Shown here in pieces: positions 11,165-22,330 of a stretch of 64,000 bases of DNA. The number at the start of each line of letters is the position of its first letter. The stretch's first letter is position 1. Under the pieces are notes generated by a model, which worked only from the letters and a program-made list of their open reading frames with translations, had not been told where the DNA came from and ran no database searches. The DNA is from Chloranthus sessilifolius (Eukaryota > Streptophyta > Magnoliopsida > Chloranthales > Chloranthaceae). The DNA lies in NCBI GenBank assembly GCA_021018995.1, contig CM037585.1, positions 83,180,646 through 83,244,645 on the forward strand, in the 5' to 3' direction. The translations under genes and the position numbers were made by a program.

Positions 11165-13501
11165 ATGTCGGGTGACGAAGGGCAAGGTCCACAGGAGGGG
11201 CCCGAGATGGCCTACGGTCCTCACGGGGAACATTTCATTTTTTCACAGCACTCATCTCACCCTTGGTATGAAATGCAAGGTGAGGCCGCTTGTGCTGGCC
11301 TCATGCATTGCCAGCATACCCACATGTCCAACTTTGGGATCGCTGGTCAGGTAAACAGATGAGCCCCTTTTTCTTTTGCTTTCCTTTGATGCCTTCATTA
11401 TACCACCTTGCCCCTATTTGACTGATGCCTTTTGCTTGCAGCCCCTGCCACACATTATGTTCTGGGGTGGTTAGTTTGACCTCCAGCACCTCATACTTTC
11501 TCTCCCCCAGGTGGTGAAGGACCTGCTCGCCCAGGCTAGTTTTGGGGACATCATTTCATGCCCCACTGTGAGGGCTGACACGGCCTATCTGAAGGCCCTG
11601 ATAGAGCGTTTCCGCCTTGAGACTATGACATTTCACATGGCCATGGCTGAGATGGCCCTCACGCCCGCAAACTGGTCCATGATCACTGTGGTTCGTGTTG
11701 GAGGGGTGCCGGTGATACCTGGTTGCACGCCTGATAGGGAGGAGGTGACTCGGCTGATAGGGGCCTACCCGACCTCTGGGAATGTTCGTGGCTCCGAAGT
11801 CAAGTTATCTTGGCTGGTTGGTTTGTTCGAGCCTCACGAGCTAGTGAACCTGGGCCAACCTGATGCGGCCATTTACCTCGAGCCAGAGCGTGCACTGATG
11901 CTGGCTCGCATCTCTCTGTTGTTCCTCCTGGGCAAGACTCTCCTCTCAAACACCAATGGAGGGCGGGTCTCGTTGTCCCTACTCAGTCTTATGGTGAACT
12001 GGGACACCGTACATCGGTTCGATTGGGGAGGTGCTAGCTGCACGGTGCTCATGTCTAGCTTGGTGCGAGCCGTTCTTGGGGATTCCAGTTCCGTTGTGGG
12101 CTTCTGGCCCGCTCTTGAGGTAATTTATCCTTTGGTCTCAATTCGTCCCCCCCTTCTCTTCTTTTTTTTTTGCATATTTGTTTATATCTGTTTGCTTTCT
12201 CAGGTGTGGGGGTATCTGCATTTCCAACCCGGTCGCCCTCTGCTTCTCTCCAAAGTCCCCACCTTCCCCCTTATGAGCAATTGGCATGCAAACTGCTGTT
12301 GGGACATGGGTATGAAGCACTTGGAGTTAGGGTTGCGCTCTCAGTTCGATCTGCTGATCCTAGAGCAGGTATAACACTTCCTCTCTTTGTAAATTTGATA
12401 GCACTTTTACGCTGTGGGCTCTGACCAAATGTATAAATCCCTTCTCTTTCGTTGAGCAGGCCATCCTTGATCCCTACGTTGGATCCCCCTTTTGGAACCT
12501 GGCTGCAGTGGGTCCTGGTCTAGGGCCTATTACTTAGGGGAGAGGGTGGTTCATTAGTATCGACCTCTCTTTGCCGTGCCCCAAGCTCCTCTAGATGATG
12601 TATTAGCTCCCGAAGGTTCTATTGAGATGCTCACTACTCGCTTTCTCCACCACGGGGTCCCCATTGACGACCTTCTCTTCCCTGGGGGATATCAGATGTG
12701 GTATGAGTCTTTACCCTATCATTCCTTGCTGCCTCGATTCGTGCTTGGTACCAACTTTTTGGCTTTTGGTGGTCCGCGCTCTCAGGTAATGTTCTTTCCC
12801 CTTCCTATTAGCAGCCTTCCATATGATTACCTTAATTGCCCTACTTTTTGAACAAAGACTGTTTCTCTCTATAGTTTGGACGGGGTGATGATTCAGATGA
12901 GGGGGATGAGGCAAATTGTTCTGGTGAAGCCTCAAAGTGGACCTTCCACCCTTCTAGTGTCGTGCTTCCTGCAGTTCTTCGAGGTCCAGGGGACCTTTAA
13001 GCGCTTGGATGATGCCTTTTTGTCGCATGTGTGCCGATGTGGCTGAGAAGGCACGCATATCCGCTGAAGCTATCTAGATTCCACCCCCTGAGCTGATCCC
13101 TGGGGTAATCTCTCCCTTGTTACCTTGCTCTTCTGTTATCTTGGATTATACCTGATGGCCTGCGTGACTGATACCTCTCTCTTTATCTTTTTGCTGCAGG
13201 ATTGTGAGTCGGCCCTAAACCAAGCCGAATATTATCGTAACATTGCTGGTCTTAGGGAGGTCGAGGTGGTGAGTGAATGTTGACCGTATTTACTTTCTGC
13301 TTGTTTCCCTAACTCATATTTACTTTCTGCTTCTCTCCCCAACTGATGGCCCTTCGTGTGCTTATGCAGCGTGCTCGTGAAAAGGAGTCGCGCTCTCTGC
13401 TTGATTGCATCTCTCAGGCGTGGACTCGGGTGGGGGAGACCCGTACTTTTCAGAGTGCGACCCGTCGCCGAAAGAAGTCCAAGGGGGCTGCTCAGGACTA
13501 G
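11165..13501 (+). pseudogene. antisense gene 1: plant mobile domain-like protein, spliced, decayed
   Basis: Plus-strand multi-exon gene, antisense to Tat-1. Proposed exons: 11165-11350, 11511-12119, 12204-12368, 12460-12785, 12875-13104, 13200-13268, 13370-13501, each bounded by AG and GT. The second exon encodes the hallmark plant mobile domain (PMD) block: ERFRLETMTFHMAMAEMALT, then a WSMITVVRVGG strand. Later parts read VWGYLHFQPGRPL. The last exon ends in a basic RRRKKSKG stretch, a likely nuclear signal, and a stop at 13499. Damage: a stop around 11474 if the short exon at 11442 is used, and a stop plus frameshift near 12535-12560. PMD proteins (MAIN/MAIL relatives) act in nuclear transposon silencing or gene regulation; a role for this copy is inferred only. 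Splicing keeps the frame in phase 0 across 12119/12204. Confidence 0.75.
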
Positions 13502-13894
13502 TTTTTTTTTTTCTGAAAGTTTGAAACGATAAAACAGTTTAGATTTTGAAATATTTGGGGAATATGTAATAATTTTCTTTTGATTTTTTTTGGATGGTCT
13601 CACAACTTTTAAGGTTTATATGAATGCTCCATTTATTTATTTCTCTGCCTCTTATGATGATATTTTTTTTTGTGTTTTCTTGCACGAAGCAGGTCAGAGC
13701 CCCTTCCAAAGATGGGGGAAGCTCACGTATGACCACCCACATATGTCCCATGGGTGCCACTTCATCCATGAGCGTGCTTGCCTGTGGGCTGCCCCGAGAT
13801 CAAAAAAGCAGACTAAGCGAAGTCCGCTCCTCTCTTGTGAAGTAAAAAGGATGGGATGACGCGAGGGGGGGCTACACTTCCCTGCCCTTTTACT
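13502..13894 (+). other. intergenic, 3' end of antisense gene 1
   Basis: Downstream of the stop codon; T-rich and then GC-rich with no domain. Small frames on both strands overlap here without support. It ends at the next palindrome array. Confidence 0.5.
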
Positions 13895-14012
13895 GGGCAT
13901 ATATATTATATACGCCAGGCAAACAAAACTGCCATGTTACCCTAGCGTATATAATATATACACCTAGCTAAAAATTTGAATTTTTGGCTGGGTGTATATA
14001 TTATATACACCT
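13895..14012. repeat. palindrome array C, upstream of antisense gene 2 (three copies)
   Basis: Palindromes at 13895-13916, 13943-13965 and 13990-14012, steps of 48 and 47 bp. The third uses the variant arm GGGTGTATATA with matching ATATACACC. The TATA box of antisense gene 2 lies about 155 bp downstream. Confidence 0.93.
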
Positions 14013-14166
14013 CCTATAACTGATGCCCAACTGATTCCCTATAACCCGAGCCCAACCCTCTTGGTCTCACTGTTCACTCGGGCTTTGCCTTTTTGCCCCT
14101 CCTTTTCTTTCTTTTTTTTTCTTTTTCTTTGATAAGCGGGTCCATCGCCCTACATTGACTTGGCTT

Positions 14167-14172
14167 TATATA
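14167..14172 (+). promoter_or_regulatory. TATA box of antisense gene 2
   Basis: TTTATATAGG follows a C/T-rich stretch and precedes the first plausible ATG (14228) by about 55 bp. Its position behind palindrome array C parallels the LTR and antisense gene 1 promoters. Confidence 0.5.
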
Positions 14173-14227
14173 GGACATCTTTGTACGTCTATGGACCCGC
14201 TTCCCGGCCCAAGTTCTCATACGGGGG

Positions 14228-15701
14228 ATGGGGTTAGTGTACTTCCCTGTTTGGACTCACGGCCCAGTTATTCGCAAAAGTGGTGTGCTAGCTTGGCTGA
14301 GGTGAGCTCGCTACTTTAGATCACCTCGGGTTATCCCGTCTTTACTCTCTCCTTGCTGTTCCTTTGTTGCCCGACCTCCTAAAGGCTGCTTTATCGTCAT
14401 GGGACCATAGGGCTCATGTCTTCAGATTCGAGTTCAGGGAGCTCACCCCAACCTTGGAGGAGCTAGCCTCTATCACTGGCTTGAGAATGCATCGGGGGCT
14501 TGCCAAAGTGGTGCCCAAACCGGGGTATGAAAAGGCGGTCTATGCGGTTTTTGGTTTGAAAAAGGGTGGGTATGAGAAGGGCTTCGCCGGTGGGCCCACT
14601 AGGTGCTCGGTGAAATTCCTGAAAGAACATTTTGGCGACTCGAATCTTCGAAAGTTGCCGGTCTGAGATCCTTTCAATGTGAAGGCCTTTGTCCTTTATT
14701 TGCTATCGGAAGTTCTCTTCTTTACTGGGGGCGAGACATTTTCTCTCGGGTTATGCGATGTTTTGACCGAATTAGAGGGAGGCCGCTCATTGGTGCACCA
14801 AGTTTTGGCTGAGATGTATCGGGGGCTGGATGCCTCAGCCTTGGGCTGGGTTATGATTCTACGCGGGAGTTCACTCCTCATTCAGATTTGGCTAGGAGAG
14901 CATTTGGCTATCATGGGGTCCGTACCGAGATTCTACTTGGTAAGAGGGGATGTGGCCCGGGGTTTTTTGACACGCTACTCGAGGCTGCCCCATGGGAGCA
15001 TCGAAGAACTGAGCCTGTGGCTATCTGATGCGGAGCTGATCTGGCATCTTCCCTGGTTGGATGACACCTTTCCGATTGTCTGCTCTCGGGATTGTGAGGG
15101 CATCGCACTTTTGCGGTTGACTAGTAGTACGTACTATTTCCCATCTCGGGTGCTTCGTCAATTCAGATATACCCAACACGTGCCGTGCACTGTGAGGCCG
15201 CCCTTGTGTTCCTTGATATTCTCTTAGGGTTCTCTAAGTGACCTAGATTACATAGCAGCACTCTGGGAGATCCGCCAATCAGCGCATATGTGTAGCTTGA
15301 CTCAGGGAGGTGCCCTTTCTTCCGATTACGAGGTTTGGCTGGCATCTGAGAGCTTACCTGCTCCTAACCCGGTTTCGATAGATGCGATAGAGACAGGGCC
15401 CTGGCCATTCAAGGAGACGGTGCTCTGGACTAGAATTGATTCTCTTTTTGCAGAGAAGTTGGCTTTGACTGAGACATTGGGGAAGGAGAGGGCCAGAGCC
15501 GAGATGGCGGAGGTGAGAGCTGCTACGGCCGAGAGCGAGGTTCTTCGGTTGACTGGGCTTTTGGCTGAGTCTCGCAGTGCAGTTGACGCTTCGCGGAGGC
15601 GGCAGAAGAGTCTTCATGGTACGTGGTTGACCGATCGAAATGCCCGTGAGGACTCTCTTCTTGCAAAGATCAGTGCTTTGAAGCGTGGTTCCTGCCCTTG
15701 A
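14228..15701 (+). pseudogene. antisense gene 2: PMD/DUF7745-like protein with C-terminal coiled coil, broken
   Basis: ATG at 14228 opens MGLVYFPVWTHGPV. A frameshift near 14296 leads into the frame with SSWDHRAHVFRFEFRELTP, the characteristic 'aromatic-V-F-R-F-x-E-LTPT-EE' block of the DUF7745/plant-mobile-domain group. A stop at 14664 interrupts it; the next open stretch (14679-15227) carries FVLYLLSEVLFF and a helical region typical of the same family. A further frame (15288-15701) is alanine/glutamate/arginine-rich, predicted coiled coil. The three stretches join into one product of about 480 residues if the breaks are ignored. Antisense to Tat-1 and head-to-tail with antisense gene 1. Family assignment is from motif memory, not a search. 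Confidence 0.65.
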
Positions 15702-17250
15702 CCAGTTCCTACACATACCTTAGATCATATATACAGAGGGGGGGATGATGCCCCTTAACAGAGATCTACTTCCTTTTTTGGGTTGTTTCTTTTTGTTTAT
15801 TATTGTTGTTTTTTTTTTTTATGTACCTGTAAAGATGGCAGAAGATAGAAAGGGTGTCAGGTTGTTATCTTTTTGGGACGTGACACCTCATATGTGATAC
15901 TTGTAAGAAAAGAAATGAAATCTGCTATACACATATATACATATATATTTTTTTCGGTGTTCGAATTTTCTTCCATACGTCTCGCGACGTAAGGTTTTTC
16001 TTATGGAAAAGGAAAACCTATTATCTTTTTTCAAATTTTTCTCCTACACAGGGTGAGGCTTCTTATGGGAAAGGAAAATATATTATCTTTTTTGAAATTC
16101 TCTCCTTTTTGTGATGTCGGTATTTTCAAGGCCAACCGGCGGGTCCTTTTTTTGAGCATGGTCGAACCCTGTTTAGGAGTTTCCGGCATTTCTTTTTGAA
16201 CGTGGATAGGTCATCTTCCCCGAGATTGATTGGTCTTCTGGCCTTACCTTTGGTCATGTGTTGGACGACGCGGTAGAGATTACATGCCTGGTTAGGATCC
16301 GATCTGATTTTAACATGAGCGGCCCAATCACAAAACGGGAAGGGGCTCAAGGAGTCAGACTAAAAAGGTGAACCAGAACAGATCCTCTCCTAATCTCTCT
16401 TTTCTGACATTTTTTTTTTTTGCTCACAGCGCCCAAGACGGGTTTTCGCCATGCCTGCCATCCCTATTTTTTCCCGCAGCGCCCTTTTGGGTTTTCACTA
16501 CGTCCATGGGTTCGCTCTCTTACCCCAAATGCCTTTTCAGGTTTTAACCTGGTCCACGTGAGTTCGCTGTTTTTACCAATGGTGCCCTTGCGGGTTTTCA
16601 CCACGTTCATCTTGCTTTGAACTCAAATTAATTTTCTTTTCTTTTTTCTTTTTTCTAGAACCAGAGAGCCACGACATGGACAAAGATTCCATCATAATCG
16701 GCTGGATGGGGTTCTGGTGTCGTCTCATGACTCGACTCATGTTGACTTGACAGATATTATGACTGCTTGCGAACCTACAAAGAGGGCTTCCTTCAAGGTG
16801 TAGCTTGGCCATGGGTAGGGTTAGGATTTGAAGGTACGCTGGGCTAAAAAAGTGTTTCCTTGATACGGCTTAAATTTTCTCAACATACTCTCTTCCTTGG
16901 GTTTTTAATATACATGCCCCATGATTCTTCTCTTCTTTCTTTTTTTTTTTGCTTCATTTCAGGCAATCTCTTTTTGAGGTTTTACTTGTTCGATTTTTTT
17001 TTTTTTTGAGTTTTGATAGTAACTCTATACACATGCATCTTTTCTCTCTCTTTTTTGTATACGCAGACATATTTTTTTTGGGGGGGAATGGGTTTATTGA
17101 AAGAGAGGTCCAGGCTCAAATGGGGTAGCAAAGGATATCATCATTTTTAGGGATACTTTCTGGCTATTGTGTTTGAAATGACGGCCTCTTTTGGGTGATT
17201 CTTAAGCAGCCACGTATCTGTTTCATCAATACTTACCTTATCCTGATAGA
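15702..17250. other. spacer between antisense gene 2 and integrase, convergent 3' ends
   Basis: No gene. The plus-strand antisense gene 2 and the minus-strand integrase end facing each other here. The stretch has many T8-T12 runs, a GGAAAAGGAAAA word repeated near 16005 and 16065, and a degenerate repeat at 16430-16612. It may hold polyadenylation signals for both strands, but none is clear. Confidence 0.5.
16430..16612. repeat. degenerate tandem repeat, about 50 bp, four copies
   Basis: The word GCCCTTTTGGGTTTTCACCA and variants recur at about 16430, 16479, 16528 and 16580, each followed by a C-rich CGT/CAT-GGTTCGC stretch. Copies are strongly diverged. Confidence 0.6.
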
Positions 17251-17625
17251 CTAAGAGTAGAACCGTCGGACGTATCCAGCATTGATGGGCTCAGGAAGAT
17301 GATCTCTGTCCATGGTGGCAAGGCGGATGGCGTATCCTGGCAGCACTTCTCGAATGACGTATGGTCCCTCCCAGTTCGGCTTAAACTTTCCTCCTGGATC
17401 GGCGTGGAGGGATGGGAAGATCTTCTTCAGCACAGTGTCTCCTACCTTTAGATCTCGATCGCGGACATGTTTATTGTAAGCGCGTGCGATCCTCCCCTGG
17501 TAAACTTGAGTGTGGCATAAGGCTAGGAGTCTCTTCTCGTCCAATAACTTCAGCTGATCAAAGTGTGATCTCTCTTTCTTTGCTTCGGGTAAGCCTGATT
17601 CGATGAGGATTCGGAGTGAGGGTAC
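17251..17625 (-). pseudogene. Tat-1 integrase C-terminal part
   Basis: Minus-strand reading gives the conserved integrase tail: DEKRLLALCHTQVYQGRIAR, then KVGDTVLKKIF and KFKPNWEGPYVIREVLPG, ending PINAGYVRRFYS and a stop at 17251. This is the GPY/F-type C-terminal module of the Ty3/gypsy integrase. The gene enters from 41724; the Athila-1 insertion lies between. Frame is preserved from 41724 through the GGTAC duplication into this segment. The first few residues of the open frame upstream of 17625 are LTR sequence and not part of it. Confidence 0.9.
17621..17625. other. Athila-1 target-site duplication, left copy (GGTAC)
   Basis: GGTAC precedes TGTTGACAAG at 17626; the right copy is at 41724-41728 after the LTR end CGACA. 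Removing one copy restores the integrase frame. Confidence 0.95.
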
Positions 17626-17878
17626 TGTTGACAAGTGAAAAATACCATTTTTCACCCCTGAACTTGAGTCTTGATAGACCTTTGAGAGAACTAAATAAGT
17701 GTTTTAAGTGCTTATGTTACATCTAACAATAAAGACAGGCTTAACCATAAAAGCAGCTTAAAAGTGCCAATAAGATGACAATCCATATCAATCCAAAGGA
17801 AGAAAGTGAAGAAACAACCTCATCAGCTGTTGAAAGGTCTGAATAGAAGAAGCAAAGACCTGGAAGAGAAGTATGGAA

Positions 17879-18127
17879 CAATTCGAATAGAAAAATGCAC
17901 TACAGAGTCCTTTTCGCAAAGAACCTGTACTTTTCGCAAAGAACCGGAAACTCTGCGAAAAGGAATAAAACTCCAGGCGTAGCATTCGAAGAGCATCTGA
18001 ACTGTTCGAAGAGAGGATTGAACTTCGCGAAAAGAAGAAAACACAATTCGAACAGAACCAGGACATTGCGAAAAGAGCTTCAGGAGTCACAACACTCTAC
18101 GAAAAGGCCCCTAAGCTGTGCGAAGAG
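17879..18127. repeat. phased array of 12-bp palindromes CTNTKCGMANAG, Athila-1 5' LTR
   Basis: Eleven copies start at 17879, 17910, 17930, 17951, 17983, 18002, 18023, 18044, 18064, 18095 and 18116. Steps are 31, 20, 21, 32, 19, 21, 21, 20, 31 and 21 bp, all close to two or three turns of B-DNA. Examples: CTTTTCGCAAAG, CTCTGCGAAAAG, CAATTCGAACAG. The array lies about 360-600 bp upstream of the TATA box. The 3' LTR copy is at 40122-40370. Confidence 0.93.
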
Positions 18128-18482
18128 GCATTCTGGAGATTCACAACTTTAACAAGGGCAATTCAGTAATCTGTTGCATGTGTCCCAATGCATTTTAAAA
18201 TCGACGGACATTCCAGAGGGTTCTAAGCATGAAGCGAAGGAATATTCCACCCCACGTGAGCACCTAGAGAGGGAATAACTTGGCGGGAACTTCTAGAAAC
18301 TCTAACAAACTTTCAAAATGCATAACAGAGTTGATGCCTTTTTCACCTGATTGGTTGAACCAAATCGAGGAATTCGATTGGCGTAATGATCCGGATCCCG
18401 TGCTTTCGACTACCATTGGTCAATACAGATCCGAGAACCTCGATTGGTTGATACACATAGAAATTTGGACACTCGGGAAAGC

Positions 18483-18490
18483 TATAAATA
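18483..18490 (+). promoter_or_regulatory. TATA box of Athila-1 5' LTR
   Basis: TATAAATA in AGCTATAAATAAATGAAGC; the equivalent in the 3' LTR is at 40727-40735. Confidence 0.75.
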
Positions 18491-19477
18491 AATGAAGCAT
18501 TTGCCCAATTGGGGCATCCAGTTTTGAGTTTCATTTCTAATCCCCATTTCCCAACGAAGACATGCGCAATCCTTGTAATAGCCTACTTTGTACTTGCATT
18601 TGAGAGCTGTGAGATACTGCTGTAACTTAAAGGAGAGTTTGCATCCAAGACTACAAATCCGAGAGCTGTTAAGCCGTTGCTCTGTAAATTGTAAGGATGA
18701 ATTTTAAAAGGTTATTGTAAACTATGCATTCTCCATTGGACTCATGTCAAGGATTCCCTCTGATCTCCTTAGTACATTAGACTCCTTTAGATTCATTGTT
18801 TTGCATGCAATTTCCCTTGATTCATTAATCCTGTGAGAATTAGTGTTTGTAACCTAGTCTCTTACAGCATTTGTAGTGATGTTTCTTGTTCTGAATTGAG
18901 AATTTGGATTAAAGACTATTGGATGGTTTGTGGCTATTAAAGTGGACAGACCATAGCCATAAGTGTAAGCCTAATCCTTGAATTAGATTTATCTCTCTTA
19001 CATCTGTGCTTGTAGCCAGATGAAGATTGGATCACCTCTGTTGAGCTGCAGTTATTCTCATTAGATTTCAAAGACCAAATCAGATTTTGATATTACTTCT
19101 CCATCTTTGTTTCAATCATTCCCCCAACTCGGATCTGGATCATTTAGTTTAAATTTTCCTTTGTTCTTAGTTAGTTAAACGTGACAAATTCAATCCTCTC
19201 ATCTTATCAGTTTTCTAGATAGGATAAGAAGCCAGATTTGGTAGCTCAGATCTGGAGGTTTATCTTACATTTTAGACAAATTCTCTGTGGACGATCTTTC
19301 ACTCACTTACTTTTAAAACTTGCTACAATTGGCCCTGATCTTGCAGGTTAATTCTCTTCTAACTGTGCTGATATTTCTTTAATTTTTTATATAGTCTAGA
19401 GCCACTGTAATTTAGCAAATTATAAACTGCTTTCAAAACACATATAAATCAAGCACACTAAGAAGCAACAACAAGTT

Positions 19478-19495
19478 TTTGCGCCGTTCAGAATT
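19478..19495 (+). other. decayed primer-binding site of Athila-1
   Basis: TTTGCGCCGTTCAGAATT begins a few bases after the LTR end. It resembles the Athila-type PBS TGGCGCCGTTGCCGGGGA (tRNA-Asp type) in its first half only. Athila-2 keeps a better copy at 48085-48102. Confidence 0.6.
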
Positions 19496-19663
19496 TGTTC
19501 TAAACTAGGTAGACCTAAGTTTTTACCTTTATTTTTTTATATCATTACTAAACTATTCTATTGTTTATACCTGTGCAGTTATTCATGTCCAATTTTTGAT
19601 GTACGGAAAGTACTTAAAAAGAAATTACAAGGTTTGTGAATAATCGATTTTTTTCCGAGTTGT

Positions 19664-21421
19664 ATGTTTGGTAGGAGGACTCTCAGCCCTGAGATTGTCC
19701 CACTGAATTTAGAAGTTGAAAGACTGCTACGAACCAAACAAACAACACAAAATTCTTCTACTATGGGTGAAGAACCTCGACTTTTGAGGGATTACTTTGC
19801 ACCTGGTGCTTATAATTCTCCCTTTTGCATTCAATTTCCTACTGTTGAAGGAAATTATGAGATCAAGTCATCAACTATACAAATGCTTCCTTCTTTCCAT
19901 GGGTTGAGTAAGGAAGACCCATACAAACATGTGGATGAATTCTTGGCTCTTTGCACCACATTCAACATACTGGACTTGGTCCAGAAGCAACCAAGCTTAG
20001 GCTCTTTCCTTTTTCATTAAAGGATAAAGCTAGAGCATGGTTATCCATGTTAGCACCAAACAGTATCACTTCTTGGAATGATTTGCAGTGTCAATTTTTA
20101 GCCAAATATTTCCCAATGTCTAAAACAAGCCAATTGAGACAAAGTATCATTTCATTCTCCCAAAACTCAACTGAAACTTTCCATGAAGCATGGGAAAGAT
20201 TTAAGGAACTTTTAAGGCAATATCCTCATCATCAAATTCCTAGATGGCAGCTAGTTCAAAGCTTCTATCAAGGAATTGATCAAAAAGGCAAAAATATGGT
20301 GGATGCCTCCTGTGGAGGCACTTACTTGCAAAAAATAGTTGAAGAGGTTTGAGACTTATTTGAAGTGATTGGTGAAAACTCAACTCAACTCGGGAATCTC
20401 GCCAAGAGAAATTGAAAATCCTGCTAGGTTGAACAATCACCAACCCACAAAAGGGAAGATCTATGAGGTGAATGAGTTGGAAAGAAAGATGGACAATCTA
20501 ACCACAAAGTTTGATAGATTGATGGACTCACTTAAAAATCCAAATGTTTTAAGAGTAGAGGAGGCATGTCTGATATGCCAGTCCCCTACTCATTCAATTG
20601 ACCAATGTCCTGTTGCATCACAGTTCCCAAATTTAATGGTGGAACAAGCTCATGCTGCTCAATTATTTGGACAGATGCAGTCAAATGAATATCCATGGAG
20701 AGCACACCCCAATTTGAGGTGGAACCAAGGGAATTACCAATCCCAAAACCAGCAACAACCAAAGAATCAAATGCCTTTCAAAACTACACAGCCGTATCAG
20801 CATAATTTTTATGTCAAACCAACCTTTCAGCAGCCCATTCCACAACAACCTGTGCAGCAGTCTGCCTCAGTTCAAACCTCCTCCAGGTCCCTTTCTTTTG
20901 ATGATCAAGTCCTAAATTCACTTCAGAATTTAGGATCTTTAACTCAGACTGTGAACTTTCACAGCCAGAGCATAAAGAAGATTGAAGAAACATTGGGACA
21001 ACTTTCAAATACCTTGGCAAAAAGAGAGGAAGGAAAGTTACCCAGCCAACCTTTGAACAATCCCAAAGGACAGTTCATGGTTGGAGAAGCTTCTAATTCA
21101 CATGAAGAAGTAAAAACTGTCACCTCTTTGAGAAGTGGAAAAATGATAGATAACAAAGTGGGTACTGAAGAAGAAAGAAATGAGGAAGAGGATAAAAATA
21201 TGCAGCAAGAGCAGCATAGTGATAGCAGTGGGGTTGTTGATGTACCTCAGAAAAGCCAAAAAAATGAAAAACAGAAAATTCAAAAAATTTCTGAAAATAG
21301 TTCTAAAGCTGTAGATGAAAGATTAGTTCCTCATTTACCATTTCCTCATGCAATGAAATCTGTATCCCCTTTTGATAAAGGGAACACAAAAATAGATGAA
21401 ATGATGGAGACTTTCAAGTAA
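19664..21421 (+). pseudogene. Athila-1 gag (frameshifted)
   Basis: Three overlapping frames make up gag. The first (19664-20020) contains LRDYFAPGAYNSPFCIQFP and GLSKEDPYKHVDEFLALCTT. A frameshift near 19980 leads to LRLFPFSLKDKARAWLSMLA and FHEAWERFKELLRQYP, the retrotransposon gag core. A stop at 20350 and a second shift lead to 20369-21421, with a CCHC zinc knuckle CLICQSPTHSIDQC near 20567 and a glutamine-rich, then acidic tail. The last frame is the same as protease, separated from it only by a stop at 21419-21421. The start codon is not secure; 19664 is the first ATG. Confidence 0.85.
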
Positions 21422-22142
21422 GTCAAGATAAATTTACCTTTGCTTGAGGCAATCAAACAAATTCCAGCATATGCAAAATTTTTGAAAGATGTTTGCACTC
21501 ACAAAAGACAGTCTAGGATACAGTTGTCCAAGAAGGTCTTTGCTGTGGAAAGAATTAACCAAGTGTTATCCATTGCTACACCTCCTAAACTTCAAGATCC
21601 TGGAATCCCCACAATCCCTTGCATTATTGGGGAACATACCATTGAAAAGGCTTTATTAGATCTGGGTGCTAGTGTCAACCTACTTCCATATTCTGTATAT
21701 GAGAAACTAGGTTTGGGAGAATTAAAACCCACTCATGTGGTGTTACAACTAGCAGACAGATCTGAAAGAAAGCCAGTAGGGATGATTGAAGATGTATTGG
21801 TGGGAGTAGATAAATTCTTCTATCCTGCTGATTTTCTAGTTTTGGATATGGAACCAACCAAAAGCAAAACTTCCATCCCTGTCATTTTGGGAAGACCATT
21901 CCTGGCTACAGCAAATGCTTGCATCCAATGCAGGTCTGGAATTATGGAAGTCTCTTTTGGAAACATGAAGGTAAAATTAAATGTTTATAATGCAGTCACA
22001 CAACCTCAATTCAGCTCTGAAGAATGTTTTCATGTTGATCTATTGGATGAACTTGTGGAAGGGACTTTACAACAATTTCTGCAGGGTGAAGACTTCACCA
22101 CAGATGTTAAAGATGCTTGGGGATATGCTAAAAAAGAAGCAA
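21422..22142 (+). pseudogene. Athila-1 protease
   Basis: Aspartic protease domain with active-site block LLDLGASVNLLPYSVYEKLG near 21655 (D-L-G variant of the D-T/S-G triad), followed by GLGELKPTHVVLQLADRS and the flap-proximal VILGRPFLATA. It is in frame with the last gag segment, read through a single stop. The coding frame is interrupted at 22142, inside codon GCA, by the CACTA element, and resumes in the same frame at 31682. The dozen residues after 22142 in the open frame are transposon sequence. Confidence 0.88.
22140..22142. other. CACTA target-site duplication, left copy (CAA)
   Basis: CAA directly before CACTACGT; the right copy is at 31682-31684 after ACGTAGTG. Three-base duplications are the rule for CACTA elements. 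Confidence 0.9.
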
Positions 22143-22330
22143 CACTACGTCAAAATGAAGGGAAAACCACTTTAGCTTATTAAAATAAACTACTATTTAA
22201 AATAGTGGTATAATATTTCACTCACTAAAACAGTGATTTTACTCTTAAAACAGTAGTTATCTAAGTTTAAACCACGTCACATCTATTATTGAAAGAAATT
22301 ATTATTCAATCGACTATAAGGGACAGTGGT
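22143..22330. repeat. left subterminal region of CACTA
   Basis: After the terminus there are repeated ACTATTT-AAATAGTGG, ACAGTGATTTT and ACAGTAGTT words and GGACAGTGGTTTATTAA at about 22321, which match words in the right subterminal region. It is less regular than the right end. Confidence 0.7.

Larger units (their letters stand above)
17626..19473 (+). mobile_element. Athila-1 5' LTR
   Basis: Begins TGTTGACAAGTG, ends AACAACA. It contains a phased array of 12-bp palindromes (17879-18127) and a TATAAATA box at 18483-18490. It differs from the 3' LTR by scattered substitutions and small indels, densest at 18360-18470. Confidence 0.95.
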
